Below the pieces are notes generated by a model. That model was not told where the DNA came from. It saw nothing but the letters and a program-made list of their open reading frames with translations, and ran no database searches. From the NCBI GenBank assembly GCA_023399595.1, contig JAEWOR010000038.1, forward strand, positions 16,133 through 80,132: a stretch of DNA of 64,000 nt, read 5' to 3'. Source of the stretch: Bacteroidota bacterium. GTDB lineage: Bacteria > Bacteroidota > Bacteroidia > Flavobacteriales > Weeksellaceae. Positions 1 to 8,818 of this stretch are shown piece after piece. Position numbers and translations under genes: made by a program. Positions within the stretch are counted from its first letter, which is position 1. Every line of letters begins with the position of its first letter.

Positions 1-482
1 CCATCCACATGAACTTCGTTGCCAATGCGAACTGGTGGAAAAACGAATGGAACGCTTGAGGAGGCTAATAATATTTGAAATAAAGGTCCCTTAGAAAAGA
101 AATTAATATTTCCTTTGGTCATTTCTGTGGTTGCTACATGCAAAGGGATTTTTAGACTGCTAAAATCATCAACATCAAAATGAGCTTTTAGTAATCTCAT
201 GATGAAATTAGGGTTGAAAATTCCATTTTTGGAGAATTGAAAAGAGGTTCTGGTGAAAAAAGTGCTACTTCTAACAATTTCCATCATCTCGTCAGGAGTT
301 TTTCCTACGGAATAAAACGCTCCAACTATTGAGCCGGCACTTGTTCCCGAAATTATATCGGGTTTTAAATGGTATTCTTCTAGAGCTTTAAGAACAGCAA
401 TGTGACCAATACCACGCATTCCTCCACCAGATAATGTTAAGCCAATTTTTGGTTTCTGTTTTTTTTTAGAAAAGAAGCTCAT
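1..482 (-). CDS. Patatin-like phospholipase, 3' end cut by window edge
   Basis: Read from the ATG at 482, the first 160 codons are present and the rest lies left of the window. The glycine-rich oxyanion segment SGGGMRG is at residues 18-24 and the nucleophile elbow GTSAG at 46-50 (Ser48). The last full codon is the Asp of the D-G dyad motif, so both catalytic residues of the Ser-Asp lipase family are present. Patatin-family enzymes are acyl hydrolases of membrane phospholipids. No signal peptide is seen (the start is Lys-rich), suggesting a cytoplasmic enzyme, which is the usual form for short bacterial patatins. The downstream minus-strand genes start about 40 bases away, but co-transcription is not shown. 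The family is confident; the substrate is unknown. Confidence 0.88.
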   Translation of the reverse strand, partial: MSFFSKKKQKPKIGLTLSGGGMRGIGHIAVLKALEEYHLKPDIISGTSAGSIVGAFYSVGKTPDEMMEIVRSSTFFTRTSFQFSKNGIFNPNFIMRLLKAHFDVDDFSSLKIPLHVATTEMTKGNINFFSKGPLFQILLASSSVPFVFPPVRIGNEVHVD

Positions 483-523
483 GAGAATATTTTAATTACT
501 TATTAAATATACTAAATGTACAA

Positions 524-1330
524 TTAAGACTCATCACAATCTCTATCGATTTTTACAAATAAAGCGTTAAATTCATCATTCATTTTTTTGTCATGTATCA
601 ACCTTGTAAGGTTTTTGTTTACGCAATTTCCCCACCCGAATGTAATAAGGTCTATTGTTGCGTAGTCTTTCATGCGGTCGGAATTTAATCTTTCATGGAA
701 TTCGTTCATTATTCGTTCTGGGTTGGCGTTGTTTTTACTCATTTTCTCACGCAATTTCTTCCATTCAGAAATCATGTTTTCCTGATCTGTGTTTAAGGCC
801 CATGCAAAATTATTACAGTCTTTGCTTAGTTTGTTATTAATGAGAATTGAAGGGTCTGAAAAAGCAGAAATTTCTGTTTTGTGAAATTCAAATTCAGCAT
901 CTAATTCTTTAAGGAGGGTTTTCTTTGCGTTGTTCCAGTATTCTGTGTCAACAACTTTTAGATTGTTGATTTCTTCTTTTCTTAAACTGTAATCGTCGTT
1001 TAATTTTTTTAAAATTCTGTCTTTGTTGATGCGAACTTCTTCTAAATCTTTCAAAGAAAATACACTTTCCGTAGAGAGTAGTGTTCCGGATAACTGATAC
1101 CAGATTTTATAGGTTCCATCCAGTTGTTCTTTGGAATATTTTGAGGTAGCGTAATGCCCTTTGTTTAAGCATAATTCTGTTGAGAATTTATAAATACTCA
1201 AGCTTACAGAATCTTTTTTGGTGATAATATTGTTTGAAATACTGTCTTTTTTAGGAGTAATTTCTGTTGTTTTTTCCTTTTTACAACTAGATAAAAATAA
1301 GACAAAAAATAGGAGTGAGGTTGTGCGCAT
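524..1330 (-). CDS. Hypothetical lipoprotein, 268 aa
   Basis: A hydrophobic leader of about 15 residues ends in a lipobox (LSSC, Cys16), followed by a Lys/Thr-rich linker, so this is predicted to be a lipidated periplasmic or outer-membrane protein. The remainder is charged and largely helical, with several Cys (around residues 172, 237 and 265) and no motif I recognise. It starts one base after the stop of the alpha/beta hydrolase upstream (gap 1331), so the two are probably one transcript. Function unknown; the lipoprotein assignment rests on the leader alone. Confidence 0.75.
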   Translation of the reverse strand: MRTTSLLFFVLFLSSCKKEKTTEITPKKDSISNNIITKKDSVSLSIYKFSTELCLNKGHYATSKYSKEQLDGTYKIWYQLSGTLLSTESVFSLKDLEEVRINKDRILKKLNDDYSLRKEEINNLKVVDTEYWNNAKKTLLKELDAEFEFHKTEISAFSDPSILINNKLSKDCNNFAWALNTDQENMISEWKKLREKMSKNNANPERIMNEFHERLNSDRMKDYATIDLITFGWGNCVNKNLTRLIHDKKMNDEFNALFVKIDRDCDES

Positions 1331-1331
1331 A

Positions 1332-2114
1332 TTATAAAACTAAATTTTTCGGTAAGTTATGAAGAAGTTCTGTGTTGATGATTTCTGCACAAATTTTTGG
1401 CTTTTCAAGATGACCATTATGTCCGCAATCTAGAACGTAAGATTTAATATTGGTTTTTTCGGGAAGTGCATTAATAGTGGCTTCTGTTCTTACTGCGTTG
1501 TCGTGCTTTCCAGCTATGACCAATATTTTTCCTTCGAAATTTTCAATAATATTGGTTTTGTCGGTTCTTTCTATCATGCCTTTTGTAGAAGCTAAAGCAC
1601 CTAAGTTGTTTGTGGAAAGTGCTATTTTTTTTGCGAATTCAATTTCGCCTTCTAAAGTATCTAATTCAAAGTTGTTGAAAAGGTTAGGGATCCCAGCTCT
1701 TGCGTAATTAGGGAAAGCTTCTTTAATAATTCTCAAACTTTTTTCGCGGGTTTTCTTTTTTTCTGCATCATCTGCAAAGTGGGTGGAGAAGAAAAGTGTT
1801 AAGTTTTTTACGTCTTTTGGATATTTCTCTGCATAAGCCAAAGAGATATAACCTCCCATTGAGTGCCCTAATAAGTGAAAGTTGGTGATTTTTAAACTAT
1901 CTAAAACTTCTTTTACAGCCTCTGCCATGATTTCCATGGTTTGAACTTCGGCTATAACGTCTGACTTGCCGTGTCCTGGTAGGTCTATTTTTATAACGGT
2001 GAAGTCTTCAGAAAGATGAGGAGCCATATAATTCCAAATAAAAATATTCTCCATGAAGCCGTGAAGCAGCACTAAAGGGTTTTTTCCGTTTCCTGTTATC
2101 TCAAAATTTAGCAT
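1332..2114 (-). CDS. Alpha/beta hydrolase
   Basis: The 260-residue protein has the classic alpha/beta-hydrolase layout: oxyanion motif HGF at 18-20, nucleophile elbow GHSMGG at 83-88 (Ser85), an acid-loop candidate in GKHDNA, and a catalytic His in the CGHNGH segment near 230-235. There is no signal peptide, so it is cytoplasmic. The family includes esterases, BioH-like carboxylesterases and haloperoxidase-like enzymes; nothing in the sequence fixes a substrate. It sits in a minus-strand run of three genes with gaps of about 1-10 bases (lipoprotein 2125-2634, this gene, lipoprotein 524-1330), probably one operon. Confidence 0.88.
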   Translation of the reverse strand: MLNFEITGNGKNPLVLLHGFMENIFIWNYMAPHLSEDFTVIKIDLPGHGKSDVIAEVQTMEIMAEAVKEVLDSLKITNFHLLGHSMGGYISLAYAEKYPKDVKNLTLFFSTHFADDAEKKKTREKSLRIIKEAFPNYARAGIPNLFNNFELDTLEGEIEFAKKIALSTNNLGALASTKGMIERTDKTNIIENFEGKILVIAGKHDNAVRTEATINALPEKTNIKSYVLDCGHNGHLEKPKICAEIINTELLHNLPKNLVL

Positions 2115-2124
2115 TTTTTTTATT

Positions 2125-2634
2125 TTAAAGTTTAATTTCTATAATATCCACAAAGCCTGATGGGTTAGGTTTTTTTTCTTGGAGGCGCCATGTTTTTCCA
2201 TTGTCTTTAGATAGAAAAGTTTTAGTTCCTTTTCGGGTGTGTATTTTTCCGTTATCGTTTTCTTGAATACTTTGTGTAATTTCTCCTGTAAAATTAAAGT
2301 GTTTATTGGAAACTCTTAGTGCATTTCCTTTTATTTTTAAATAATTTTTGCTGAATTCTGTGCTTCCTTCAATAGTATATTCATCATTATTTCCTTCAAC
2401 TTTTGTGATGCTTACTTTTCCTTTATTCTTTATTAAATCGTGGGTGAGAATTCCAGTTCCGCTCATTAACGGGAAGCGGTTTTTGTTTCGGATGCTGTCA
2501 TTTATTTGAGTTCTCATTGCGTTAATGGAATCAATAATAGCAGTGCTGTCTATTTTATTTTCGGTAATTTGAGTTTTGGGTTTGTTGCAAGCTGTAAAAA
2601 TAATGCATGCAAATAAAAGTGAAACTTTTTTCAT
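2125..2634 (-). CDS. Hypothetical lipoprotein, 169 aa
   Basis: The N-terminus is a short signal with a lipobox (IFTAC, Cys16) followed by charged, low-complexity sequence, indicating a lipoprotein. The C-terminal 110 residues are beta-rich with alternating polar and hydrophobic residues and no recognised motif. It is the first gene of a tight minus-strand cluster with the alpha/beta hydrolase (10-base gap) and a second lipoprotein. The exbD remnant and its terminator lie immediately upstream. Function unknown. Confidence 0.72.
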   Translation of the reverse strand: MKKVSLLFACIIFTACNKPKTQITENKIDSTAIIDSINAMRTQINDSIRNKNRFPLMSGTGILTHDLIKNKGKVSITKVEGNNDEYTIEGSTEFSKNYLKIKGNALRVSNKHFNFTGEITQSIQENDNGKIHTRKGTKTFLSKDNGKTWRLQEKKPNPSGFVDIIEIKL

Positions 2635-2657
2635 TCTAGAGTTTTTTCAAAAATAAA

Positions 2658-2684
2658 GAAATGAGCGTTAATAACACTCATTTC
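2658..2684 (-). terminator. Rho-independent terminator after exbD remnant
   Basis: An 8-bp stem GAAATGAG/CTCATTTC, extended past one mismatch by GTT/AAC, is followed on the minus strand by a T-rich run. It lies just downstream of the dead exbD stop, so it probably terminated the original gene. Confidence 0.6.
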
Positions 2685-2703
2685 TATTTTAAGGGTGAAT
2701 CTC

Positions 2704-2955
2704 CTATTGGTAAATGTCTTCTTCCCAAGAGCGTATTTCTGCAATGCCATATCTTTCGCTGCAGCTTATGGCAATATTGTCTAATATGTCCACAAAGTTT
2801 TTATAATTGACATCTTCGGTGGGTTTTATAATGACAGTGAAGTTTTCTGGTTTGGGAGCTAATTTTTTAGCTTCTGCAATAATTTTTGAATTTTAAATGC
2901 CGCTAAAATCAGTTTCAAATAAATTATTATTTTGTTAATAATTGGTAAAAATTAT
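2704..2955 (-). pseudogene. Decayed exbD/tolR C-terminal remnant
   Basis: No open frame spans this stretch, but one minus-strand frame reads as the C-terminal half of an ExbD. It contains the segments FTVIIKPTEDVNYKNFVDIL and RYGIAEIRSWEEDIYQ, which align residue for residue with the intact ExbD at 18514-19080 (FTVIIKPTDDAVYKNFVDIL; QYGVTDLKPWEEAVYK). Two in-frame TAA codons interrupt it, at 2893-2895 (between a recognisable ETDFSGI and the NSKIIAEAK segment) and 2935-2937. The N-terminal membrane anchor is missing: upstream homology stops at the dsbD terminator. I read this as a dead second copy, not a functional gene. Confidence 0.82.
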
Positions 2956-2965
2956 ATAAAAGCAA

Positions 2966-2994
2966 AAAACCTTACCGTTAAACGATAAGGTTTT
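2966..2994 (-). terminator. Terminator of dsbD
   Basis: On the minus strand a stem built from AAAACCTTATCG and its complement, with one mismatch and a small loop, is followed by a run of six T. It starts about 20 bases after the dsbD stop. Confidence 0.75.
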
Positions 2995-3015
2995 AATATT
3001 GAATAAGAAGAAATC

Positions 3016-5094
3016 TTATTTAGAATTCTTGAAGTAATTAACTCCACACTCTAAGAATTTTTTAAAATCTTCTTTCGGCATATATCCAGAAACTGGCGTG
3101 TTTATTACTTTTCCATCTGGTGTCATCAACACATAATGCGGTTGAGAATTGTTATTAAAGTTCACTTGTTGGAACATGCTCCATCTGTCACCAATAGTTT
3201 TTATTTTCTTCATTTGTCCACCTCCCATATCTATTTTGGATTGTGCGGCTTCTGGAAGCTCCTCCTTGTCATCTACATATAACGAAGCAAGAACCACGTC
3301 GTTTTGTAGAATTGGTAAAATATCGGGCTCGCTCCACACGAATTCTTCCATTTTACGACAGTTTTCACAACCATAACCTGTGAAATCTACTAAGATAGGT
3401 TTGTTTTCTTTTTTTGCCAGTTCTATAGCGTTAAAGAAATCATGTTCAGGGTGCATTCCTAAAATACCATCTTTTTCATCATGGAAATAGCTCACGTTTA
3501 ACGGAGGAAGAATTCCACTTAATAATTGAAGTTTTGGACGGTCTGCAGGGAATAAACCTTGAATTAGATAAATTAAAAATCCAAGACCTAAAACTCCGAA
3601 AAGTTTTCTTCCTAGAGATGTTTTTGGTTTTTTATCATCATGCGGAAATCTTATAATTCCGAATAAATACAATACTAAACCTAAGGTGATGATAATCCAA
3701 AGGACGATAAATAATTCTCTTTTTAATAAGAAAGTTTTAGAAACTAAATCTGCTTTTGATAAGAATTTTAAAGCCAAACCTAGTTCTATAAATCCTAAAA
3801 CCACTTTTACAGTGTTCATCCAACCTCCAGATTTTGGAAGACTTTGTAGCGCTTGTGGGAATAACGCTAATAAACCGAAAACAATTGCCCAAGCTAAACC
3901 AAAACCAGCTAAAGCAAAAGTTAAAAGCATTGGAACGTCTGTAGAACCCGTAACCGCACTTCCTAATAAACTTCCTAAAATAGGTCCAGTACAAGAGAAA
4001 GAAACAATTACTAAAGTTAAGGCCATAAAGAAAATACCAATAATTCCTCCTGCTTCTTCTGCTTTTGAAGATTTGTTCGCAATAGAACTTGGTAAAGTAA
4101 TATCGTAATATCCAAAGAAACTTCCTGCGAAGAAAATGAATATTGCAAAGAAGAAAATATTCAACCAAACACTTGTGGAAATTTCATTGAAAATATTTCC
4201 AGCAATGCCATCAATTAAATGGAAGGGAACACTTAATAAAACAAAAATTAAAAGAATAAAGAAACCGTAGATTAAGGCATCTCTCTTGCCTTTAGCTTTG
4301 TTTTTGCTTCCTTTTGTAAAGAAAGAAACCGTTAACGGAATCATTGGGAAAACGCATGGTGTAAGCAAAGCTATTAATCCACCAATAAAACCTAATAATA
4401 AATAAGTCCAATAGTTTTCGTCATTTTTTGCGACTTTTGTTCCGCAATCTGTTAGAGGATTATTATAATCAATACTTTCAATTTTCAGTTTTGTAGGATC
4501 CAGTTTTGATGCTTCTGCAATGGTTATTGTTCCTTTTTCAGGATTTTCTACCACTGTTTCTACTTTTGCAGAATCTTGTAAAACTGCTGTTTCAGTTTTG
4601 GCTTCTTCTATGTTTTCTTCAGCTTTAGCACCTGCTTTTGATGCTACAGCTTTGTTAAATTCCAAGGTGTTTGGGGCCAAACAAACTCTATCATCACATG
4701 TTTGATAAGTAATTTCTGCAACTACATCTCCAGGTTTGGAAGGGTCTTTTAGTTTGAATTTTTGCTTAAAATCTGCGTTATTGGAATAATAAACAATGGT
4801 TCCTCCGAAAGCTTCAGAGAATTCAGTTTTCTTTTTTCCAACTTCTTGAAACTTTCCAATGGTTTCAATGTTTTTTCCAGTTACTTTATATTCCGTAGGA
4901 ATTCCAGTGTCTGGTGGTAAATCTCTTGAGTAAATATGCCATCCACTTTCCATAGTAGCACTTAAAACAGCTTCATATTGATTATCACCAACTTCTTTTA
5001 CATCGAATTTAAATTTCACAGGATTTTTTATCTGTGCCGATGCTGTAGAGAATAAAAATAGTGCTAGGAAAAATATCCAGTTCCTAAACTTCAT
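3016..5094 (-). CDS. dsbD: Thiol:disulfide interchange protein DsbD
   Basis: DsbD carries electrons from cytoplasmic thioredoxin across the inner membrane to periplasmic thiol proteins. From the ATG at 5094 (692 aa) it opens with a signal peptide ending ASAQ, then a DsbD-alpha-like periplasmic domain with a Cys pair (CDDRVC), about eight membrane helices holding the CcdA-type cysteines (TPCVFPM and SFSCTGP), and a C-terminal thioredoxin fold with CENC (Cys576/Cys579 from this start). The frame stays open to 5187 but that extension lies inside tilS and lacks a sensible signal; an alternative ATG is at 5106. It overlaps the tilS stop by 11 bases, so the two are translationally linked. Product is confident; the exact start is less so. 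Confidence 0.93.
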   Translation of the reverse strand: MKFRNWIFFLALFLFSTASAQIKNPVKFKFDVKEVGDNQYEAVLSATMESGWHIYSRDLPPDTGIPTEYKVTGKNIETIGKFQEVGKKKTEFSEAFGGTIVYYSNNADFKQKFKLKDPSKPGDVVAEITYQTCDDRVCLAPNTLEFNKAVASKAGAKAEENIEEAKTETAVLQDSAKVETVVENPEKGTITIAEASKLDPTKLKIESIDYNNPLTDCGTKVAKNDENYWTYLLLGFIGGLIALLTPCVFPMIPLTVSFFTKGSKNKAKGKRDALIYGFFILLIFVLLSVPFHLIDGIAGNIFNEISTSVWLNIFFFAIFIFFAGSFFGYYDITLPSSIANKSSKAEEAGGIIGIFFMALTLVIVSFSCTGPILGSLLGSAVTGSTDVPMLLTFALAGFGLAWAIVFGLLALFPQALQSLPKSGGWMNTVKVVLGFIELGLALKFLSKADLVSKTFLLKRELFIVLWIIITLGLVLYLFGIIRFPHDDKKPKTSLGRKLFGVLGLGFLIYLIQGLFPADRPKLQLLSGILPPLNVSYFHDEKDGILGMHPEHDFFNAIELAKKENKPILVDFTGYGCENCRKMEEFVWSEPDILPILQNDVVLASLYVDDKEELPEAAQSKIDMGGGQMKKIKTIGDRWSMFQQVNFNNNSQPHYVLMTPDGKVINTPVSGYMPKEDFKKFLECGVNYFKNSK

Positions 5095-6460
5095 TGTTCT
5101 TTTCATTGTAAATCGTAAGAATATTTGTAGTATTGTTGCTAGTTGCAAATCTTCGGTCCTGTCTAAACGGTATAATTCCCAAAACATTGTTTTGACGGTC
5201 TGTTAGAAGCCAGATTTTTTGCTTCGCTAAAATAGACAATTTTTCGTCCTTAAAAAATTTTGAAACCTTCTTGCTTCCAGAAAAACCTGTGGGGTAAAAA
5301 ATATCACCTTCTTGTTTTTTTCGTAAATAGACAGGAAAGTCTATTTTTTCGGCATCAAAATCCCAAGAAAAAGGGATATTGATTTCATCTATTGTTGTTA
5401 TTTTATCTTCAATAGAGAATGAATTGATTTGTCGCGAGTCTTCTTTGGAAATCAACAGGATTCTTTCATCGGAAATTTCTTCTTGTTCTTTTGGAATAAA
5501 AATAATTTCGTTTCTATGAATAATAATCTGATGAGATTTCGTGAAAAATGAACTGTTGTTTTCGGCAACGAAAATTTTTTCCATTTCGGTTTTATTTATA
5601 AAACCAAAGTTTTTTAAAATTTCAAATTGTACAAATTGACTTTCTTTGCTCAGTTTTTGTTTGTTGAGAGTTGTTTTTTCGTTTGTTTTAGAAATGCATA
5701 ATTCCTTGTGGATTTTCTCAATTTGCGATTTAATAAAATCTTTTGATTCGTTTAAAATGTCAATGCTTTTTGAGAAATTCTTCATGAAATTTTCATTGGT
5801 TTCCAATAAAAGTGGACTTATGTTATTTCGGATTTTATTTCTTAAATAATCATTTTTTTTATTGCTTTCGTCTTCTCTAAATTCAATATTATTTTCTTGT
5901 GCAAACTCATAAATTTCTTGTTTGGTGAATTTTAAAAGCGGACGAATAATTTTATTTTCATTTTTTGGAATTCCACTTAAACCATTAATTCCAGAAGCTT
6001 TTGAAAGATTGATAATGAAAGTTTCTAATTGATCGTTCAAATGATGAGCGGTCAGCAAAAAATCTAAATGATGGTCTTTTTTAAGTTTTTCAAAAAAAGA
6101 ATATCTTAATTCTCTTGCCCAGAGTTGAATGGAATTTTCAGGCTTTTGGTCTTTTCCTGAAACTTCATAAACATGAACTGGAATTTGATGTTTTTTTCCA
6201 AAGTTTTCCAAAATTTTTTGATCCAAATCTGAACTTTCGCCACGAAGTTTATAATTTACATGGGCTATCTCGAAATAAATTCCCAAATTTAGAAGCAAAG
6301 TGGCTAAAACCATTGAGTCGGAACCTCCACTCGCTGCCAATAAAAATTTAAATTGTTGTGGTTGAGGTAGCGTGGAGTAAAGTTCAGATTCAAAAAATGA
6401 TTGGCTAAGCATATCTTTTAAGGTTTCTTTTGGCAAAGATAATTCATCTTTTAATTTCAT
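5084..6460 (-). CDS. tilS: tRNA(Ile)-lysidine synthetase TilS
   Basis: TilS converts cytidine 34 of the CAU-anticodon tRNA-Ile to lysidine using ATP and lysine, so the tRNA reads AUA instead of AUG. The PP-loop SGGSDS is at residues 44-49 and the N-type ATPase fold follows (HVNYKLRGESSDLD, TAHHLNDQLETFI). The C-terminal TilS substrate-binding region includes GSKKVSKFFKDEK. The length of 458 aa is normal for the family. It is cytoplasmic and essential in most bacteria. The stop codon lies within the first codons of dsbD. Upstream it diverges from the OmpA-like gene, with about 34 bases between the two start codons. Confidence 0.96.
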   Translation of the reverse strand: MKLKDELSLPKETLKDMLSQSFFESELYSTLPQPQQFKFLLAASGGSDSMVLATLLLNLGIYFEIAHVNYKLRGESSDLDQKILENFGKKHQIPVHVYEVSGKDQKPENSIQLWARELRYSFFEKLKKDHHLDFLLTAHHLNDQLETFIINLSKASGINGLSGIPKNENKIIRPLLKFTKQEIYEFAQENNIEFREDESNKKNDYLRNKIRNNISPLLLETNENFMKNFSKSIDILNESKDFIKSQIEKIHKELCISKTNEKTTLNKQKLSKESQFVQFEILKNFGFINKTEMEKIFVAENNSSFFTKSHQIIIHRNEIIFIPKEQEEISDERILLISKEDSRQINSFSIEDKITTIDEINIPFSWDFDAEKIDFPVYLRKKQEGDIFYPTGFSGSKKVSKFFKDEKLSILAKQKIWLLTDRQNNVLGIIPFRQDRRFATSNNTTNILTIYNEKNNEV

Positions 6461-6494
6461 TTCCTTAACTTTGACTGAAATAATTATTTACATT

Positions 6495-7331
6495 ATGAGG
6501 ATATTTAAAATGTTGGCCTTTTCTACAATGGCCTTAGGAATGATGACGTCGTGTATTAGTAAAAAACAATATGATGCATTGAACACCAATTATAAACAAT
6601 GTATTGAGAATATTGGGGAAAGACAAAGTGAAATTCAGGATTTAAAAGCTCAAAACGCTGGTTTGACAAGTCAGAATAGTCTTTTAACAAGTCAAAATGA
6701 AGCATTAAAATCTTCTCTAGATGCTTGTTTAAGCAATACAGGGAAGAGTTCAGCTAATATTGATAAATTAGTAGGTGAGATTAACGCTTCAAATGCTTAC
6801 ATTAAACAGTTGATTTCTTCAAATGCTAAGAATGACAGCTTGAATTTGGCGTTGTCTAACAAACTAAAAAGATCTTTGGATAACGTAACGGATGAAGATG
6901 TACAAGTAAAAGTTTTGAAAGGAGTTGTAATGATCTCTTTATCGGATAAAATGTTGTACAAAACTGGTGATTACAACGTATTGCCAGCTGCACAAGAGGT
7001 TTTAGGAAAAGTGGCTAAAGTAATTAATGATTATGATAAGTATTCAGTTCTTATTGAAGGGAATACCGATAATGCTCCTTTAAATTCTGCTAATTTACCA
7101 AGAGATAACTGGGATCTTTCTGCTTTAAGAGGAACAGCTGTTGCTAAAGTTCTTCAAACTCAGTTTGGGGTAGATCCATCGAGAATGACAGCAGGGGGTA
7201 GATCTGAATACAATCCGAAATCTACCAACATGAGTGTTTCTGGAAGAGCGGAAAACCGTAGAACAGAAATTATCATTATGCCTAAATTGGATGAGTTTAT
7301 GAAATTAATGAACATTGCTCCAAAGCAATAA
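6495..7331 (+). CDS. OmpA-family lipoprotein
   Basis: I place the start at the ATG at 6495 rather than 6471 because it gives a compact signal (MRIFKMLAFSTM...) ending in a plausible lipobox MTSC. The middle (roughly residues 20-100) is a Gln/Asn/Ser-rich coiled coil. The C-terminal about 120 residues are an OmpA-like peptidoglycan-binding domain with the diagnostic EGNTDN, RDNWDLSALRG and GRAENRRTEI segments. Proteins of this kind anchor the outer membrane to peptidoglycan. It is a single-gene unit ended by a strong terminator at 7354. A role in cell-envelope integrity is inferred from the family. Confidence 0.9.
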   Translation: MRIFKMLAFSTMALGMMTSCISKKQYDALNTNYKQCIENIGERQSEIQDLKAQNAGLTSQNSLLTSQNEALKSSLDACLSNTGKSSANIDKLVGEINASNAYIKQLISSNAKNDSLNLALSNKLKRSLDNVTDEDVQVKVLKGVVMISLSDKMLYKTGDYNVLPAAQEVLGKVAKVINDYDKYSVLIEGNTDNAPLNSANLPRDNWDLSALRGTAVAKVLQTQFGVDPSRMTAGGRSEYNPKSTNMSVSGRAENRRTEIIIMPKLDEFMKLMNIAPKQ

Positions 7332-7353
7332 TAATACATTGTTAAAATAATAG

Positions 7354-7389
7354 AAAAAACCTTGTTGATTGTTTTCAGCAAGGTTTTTT
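7354..7389 (+). terminator. Terminator of OmpA-like gene
   Basis: A stem AACCTTGTTGA pairs with TCAGCAAGGTT (one G-T-type mismatch) with a TTGTTT loop and a T6 run. The T run also supplies the -33 TTTG of the next promoter. Confidence 0.85.
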
Positions 7390-7415
7390 GTTTTGCTTCA
7401 AAATGTTTATTTTTG
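7387..7415 (+). promoter_or_regulatory. Bacteroidota-type promoter of the O-methyltransferase gene
   Basis: TTTG at 7387-7390 and TATTTTTG at 7408-7415 are separated by 17 bases, a full match to the -33/-7 consensus TTTG-N17-23-TAnnTTTG. The -33 box overlaps the T run of the preceding terminator. The start codon is 17 bases downstream of the -7 box. Confidence 0.7.
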
Positions 7416-7431
7416 ATATAAATTATACATA

Positions 7432-8079
7432 ATGAGCTTTTTTGAGGAAACCAGTCCACAAATGGATAGATATTTAGAAAATCATGCATCAGCAGAACCC
7501 GACATTTTGAAAAGACTTCGTAAAGAAACTTATCAAAAAACAACACAACCACATATGATTTCGGGATATCAGCAAGGAAGATTGCTTACAATTATTTCTA
7601 AACTGAGAAATCCGAAAAACGCATTGGAAATTGGAACATTTACAGGTTATGCTACTTTATGTTTAGCGGAAGGACTTCAAAAAGAGGGTAATATCACCAC
7701 ATTGGATGTGAATGAAGACTTGGCTTATATTCCCCAAAAATATTTTGCAGAAAGTGAGTTTTCTGCTCAAATTAATTTTAAACTTCAAAATGCTATTGAT
7801 TTTTTAAAAGAAACCGATGAGGTTTTTGATATGGTTTTTATAGATGCGGATAAAGAAAATTATGTAGAATATTTTAATTTGATAAAACCAAGGCTGCAGA
7901 AAGGTTCTGTAGTAATGTTTGATAATGTTTTGTGGTATGGTAAAGTTTTAGAAGAAAACTCTAAGCAAAAGTCCACAAAAGTAATTCAAGAGCTTAATGA
8001 TTTGATTGCAAAAGATGAAGATTTCGAAAATCTTATTTTACCTTTGCGAGACGGAGTAAATTTGCTTCTTAAGAAATAA
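7432..8079 (+). CDS. Class I SAM-dependent O-methyltransferase
   Basis: The 215-residue protein matches the caffeoyl-CoA/catechol O-methyltransferase-like family. The SAM-binding motif EIGTFTGYAT is at residues 66-75, an acidic SAM-ribose position lies in LDVNED, and the metal/substrate segment FIDADKENY is near 141-149. It is cytoplasmic. These enzymes methylate catechol-type hydroxyls with a divalent metal; bacterial substrates are mostly unknown. It has its own promoter and is followed 18 bases later by the NlpC/P60 gene, so the two may be co-transcribed. Confidence 0.93.
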   Translation: MSFFEETSPQMDRYLENHASAEPDILKRLRKETYQKTTQPHMISGYQQGRLLTIISKLRNPKNALEIGTFTGYATLCLAEGLQKEGNITTLDVNEDLAYIPQKYFAESEFSAQINFKLQNAIDFLKETDEVFDMVFIDADKENYVEYFNLIKPRLQKGSVVMFDNVLWYGKVLEENSKQKSTKVIQELNDLIAKDEDFENLILPLRDGVNLLLKK

Positions 8080-8097
8080 TAATCTTTACACGGTGTC

Positions 8098-8814
8098 ATG
8101 GATAAAGGAATTTGTATAGTAACTGTAGCACCCGTTCGTGCGGAAAATTCAGATAAAGCAGAAATTGTTACTCAAATGTTGTTTGGGGAAAGTGCAGATA
8201 TTTTGGAGGTGAATAAAAACTGGACCCAAATAAAAATGCATTACGATGGCTATGAAGGTTGGATGGATACCAAACAAATAAAGACGGTTTCTGAAGAAGA
8301 ATTGGCTCACAGGAAAACAAATGTAATTACCGAAGATTTTTCTTCTATTATTATGAAGGATGGAAGAACTTTGTTATCCATGGGTTCTGAAGTTGAATTT
8401 CCAGTAGTTTCTTCAAGAAGAAGTCATGAGCATAGAGAAAGTATCGTGTTAACTGCTAAAGAGTTCATTAATATTCCGTATTTGTGGGGTGGAAAAAGTT
8501 TCTTTGGAGTAGATTGCTCAGGGTTTACGCAATTGGTTTTTAAAGTGAATAATGTAAAACTTCCTCGTGACGCTTATCAACAAGCAGAAGTGGGGGAAGC
8601 GTTAACCTTTGTAGAAGAAGCAAAACCTGGAGATTTAGCCTTTTTTGAAAACTCCGAAGGCAAGATTATTCACGTAGGAATTATGCTTGAAAATCAAAAA
8701 ATTATTCACGCTTCAGGGAAAGTGAGAATTGATTCTTTAGATTCAACGGGTATTTTCAATCAGGAACTCAATAAGCATACACATAAACTTAGATTTTTGA
8801 AATCCATTTTGTAA
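8098..8814 (+). CDS. NlpC/P60 peptidoglycan hydrolase with SH3 domain
   Basis: Residues 1-60 form an SH3b-like domain (APVRAENSDKAE...GYEGWMDTKQI), with a second SH3-like stretch up to about 105. The C-terminal half is an NlpC/P60 cysteine peptidase with catalytic Cys140 in DCSGF, His192 in IIHVGI and a third polar residue His204 in IIHASG. Family members cleave peptide stems of peptidoglycan fragments (gamma-D-Glu-diaminoacid bonds). There is no signal peptide; that fits the cytoplasmic muropeptide-recycling type with the same SH3-NlpC architecture. It leads a tight run with the DUF1648 protein and waaA. Confidence 0.92.
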   Translation: MDKGICIVTVAPVRAENSDKAEIVTQMLFGESADILEVNKNWTQIKMHYDGYEGWMDTKQIKTVSEEELAHRKTNVITEDFSSIIMKDGRTLLSMGSEVEFPVVSSRRSHEHRESIVLTAKEFINIPYLWGGKSFFGVDCSGFTQLVFKVNNVKLPRDAYQQAEVGEALTFVEEAKPGDLAFFENSEGKIIHVGIMLENQKIIHASGKVRIDSLDSTGIFNQELNKHTHKLRFLKSIL

Positions 8815-8818
8815 AAAA

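Noticed and set aside
5095..5187. Longer N-terminus for DsbD
   Set aside because: The open frame extends into tilS, but the added residues break up the signal peptide; the ATG at 5094 gives a normal one.
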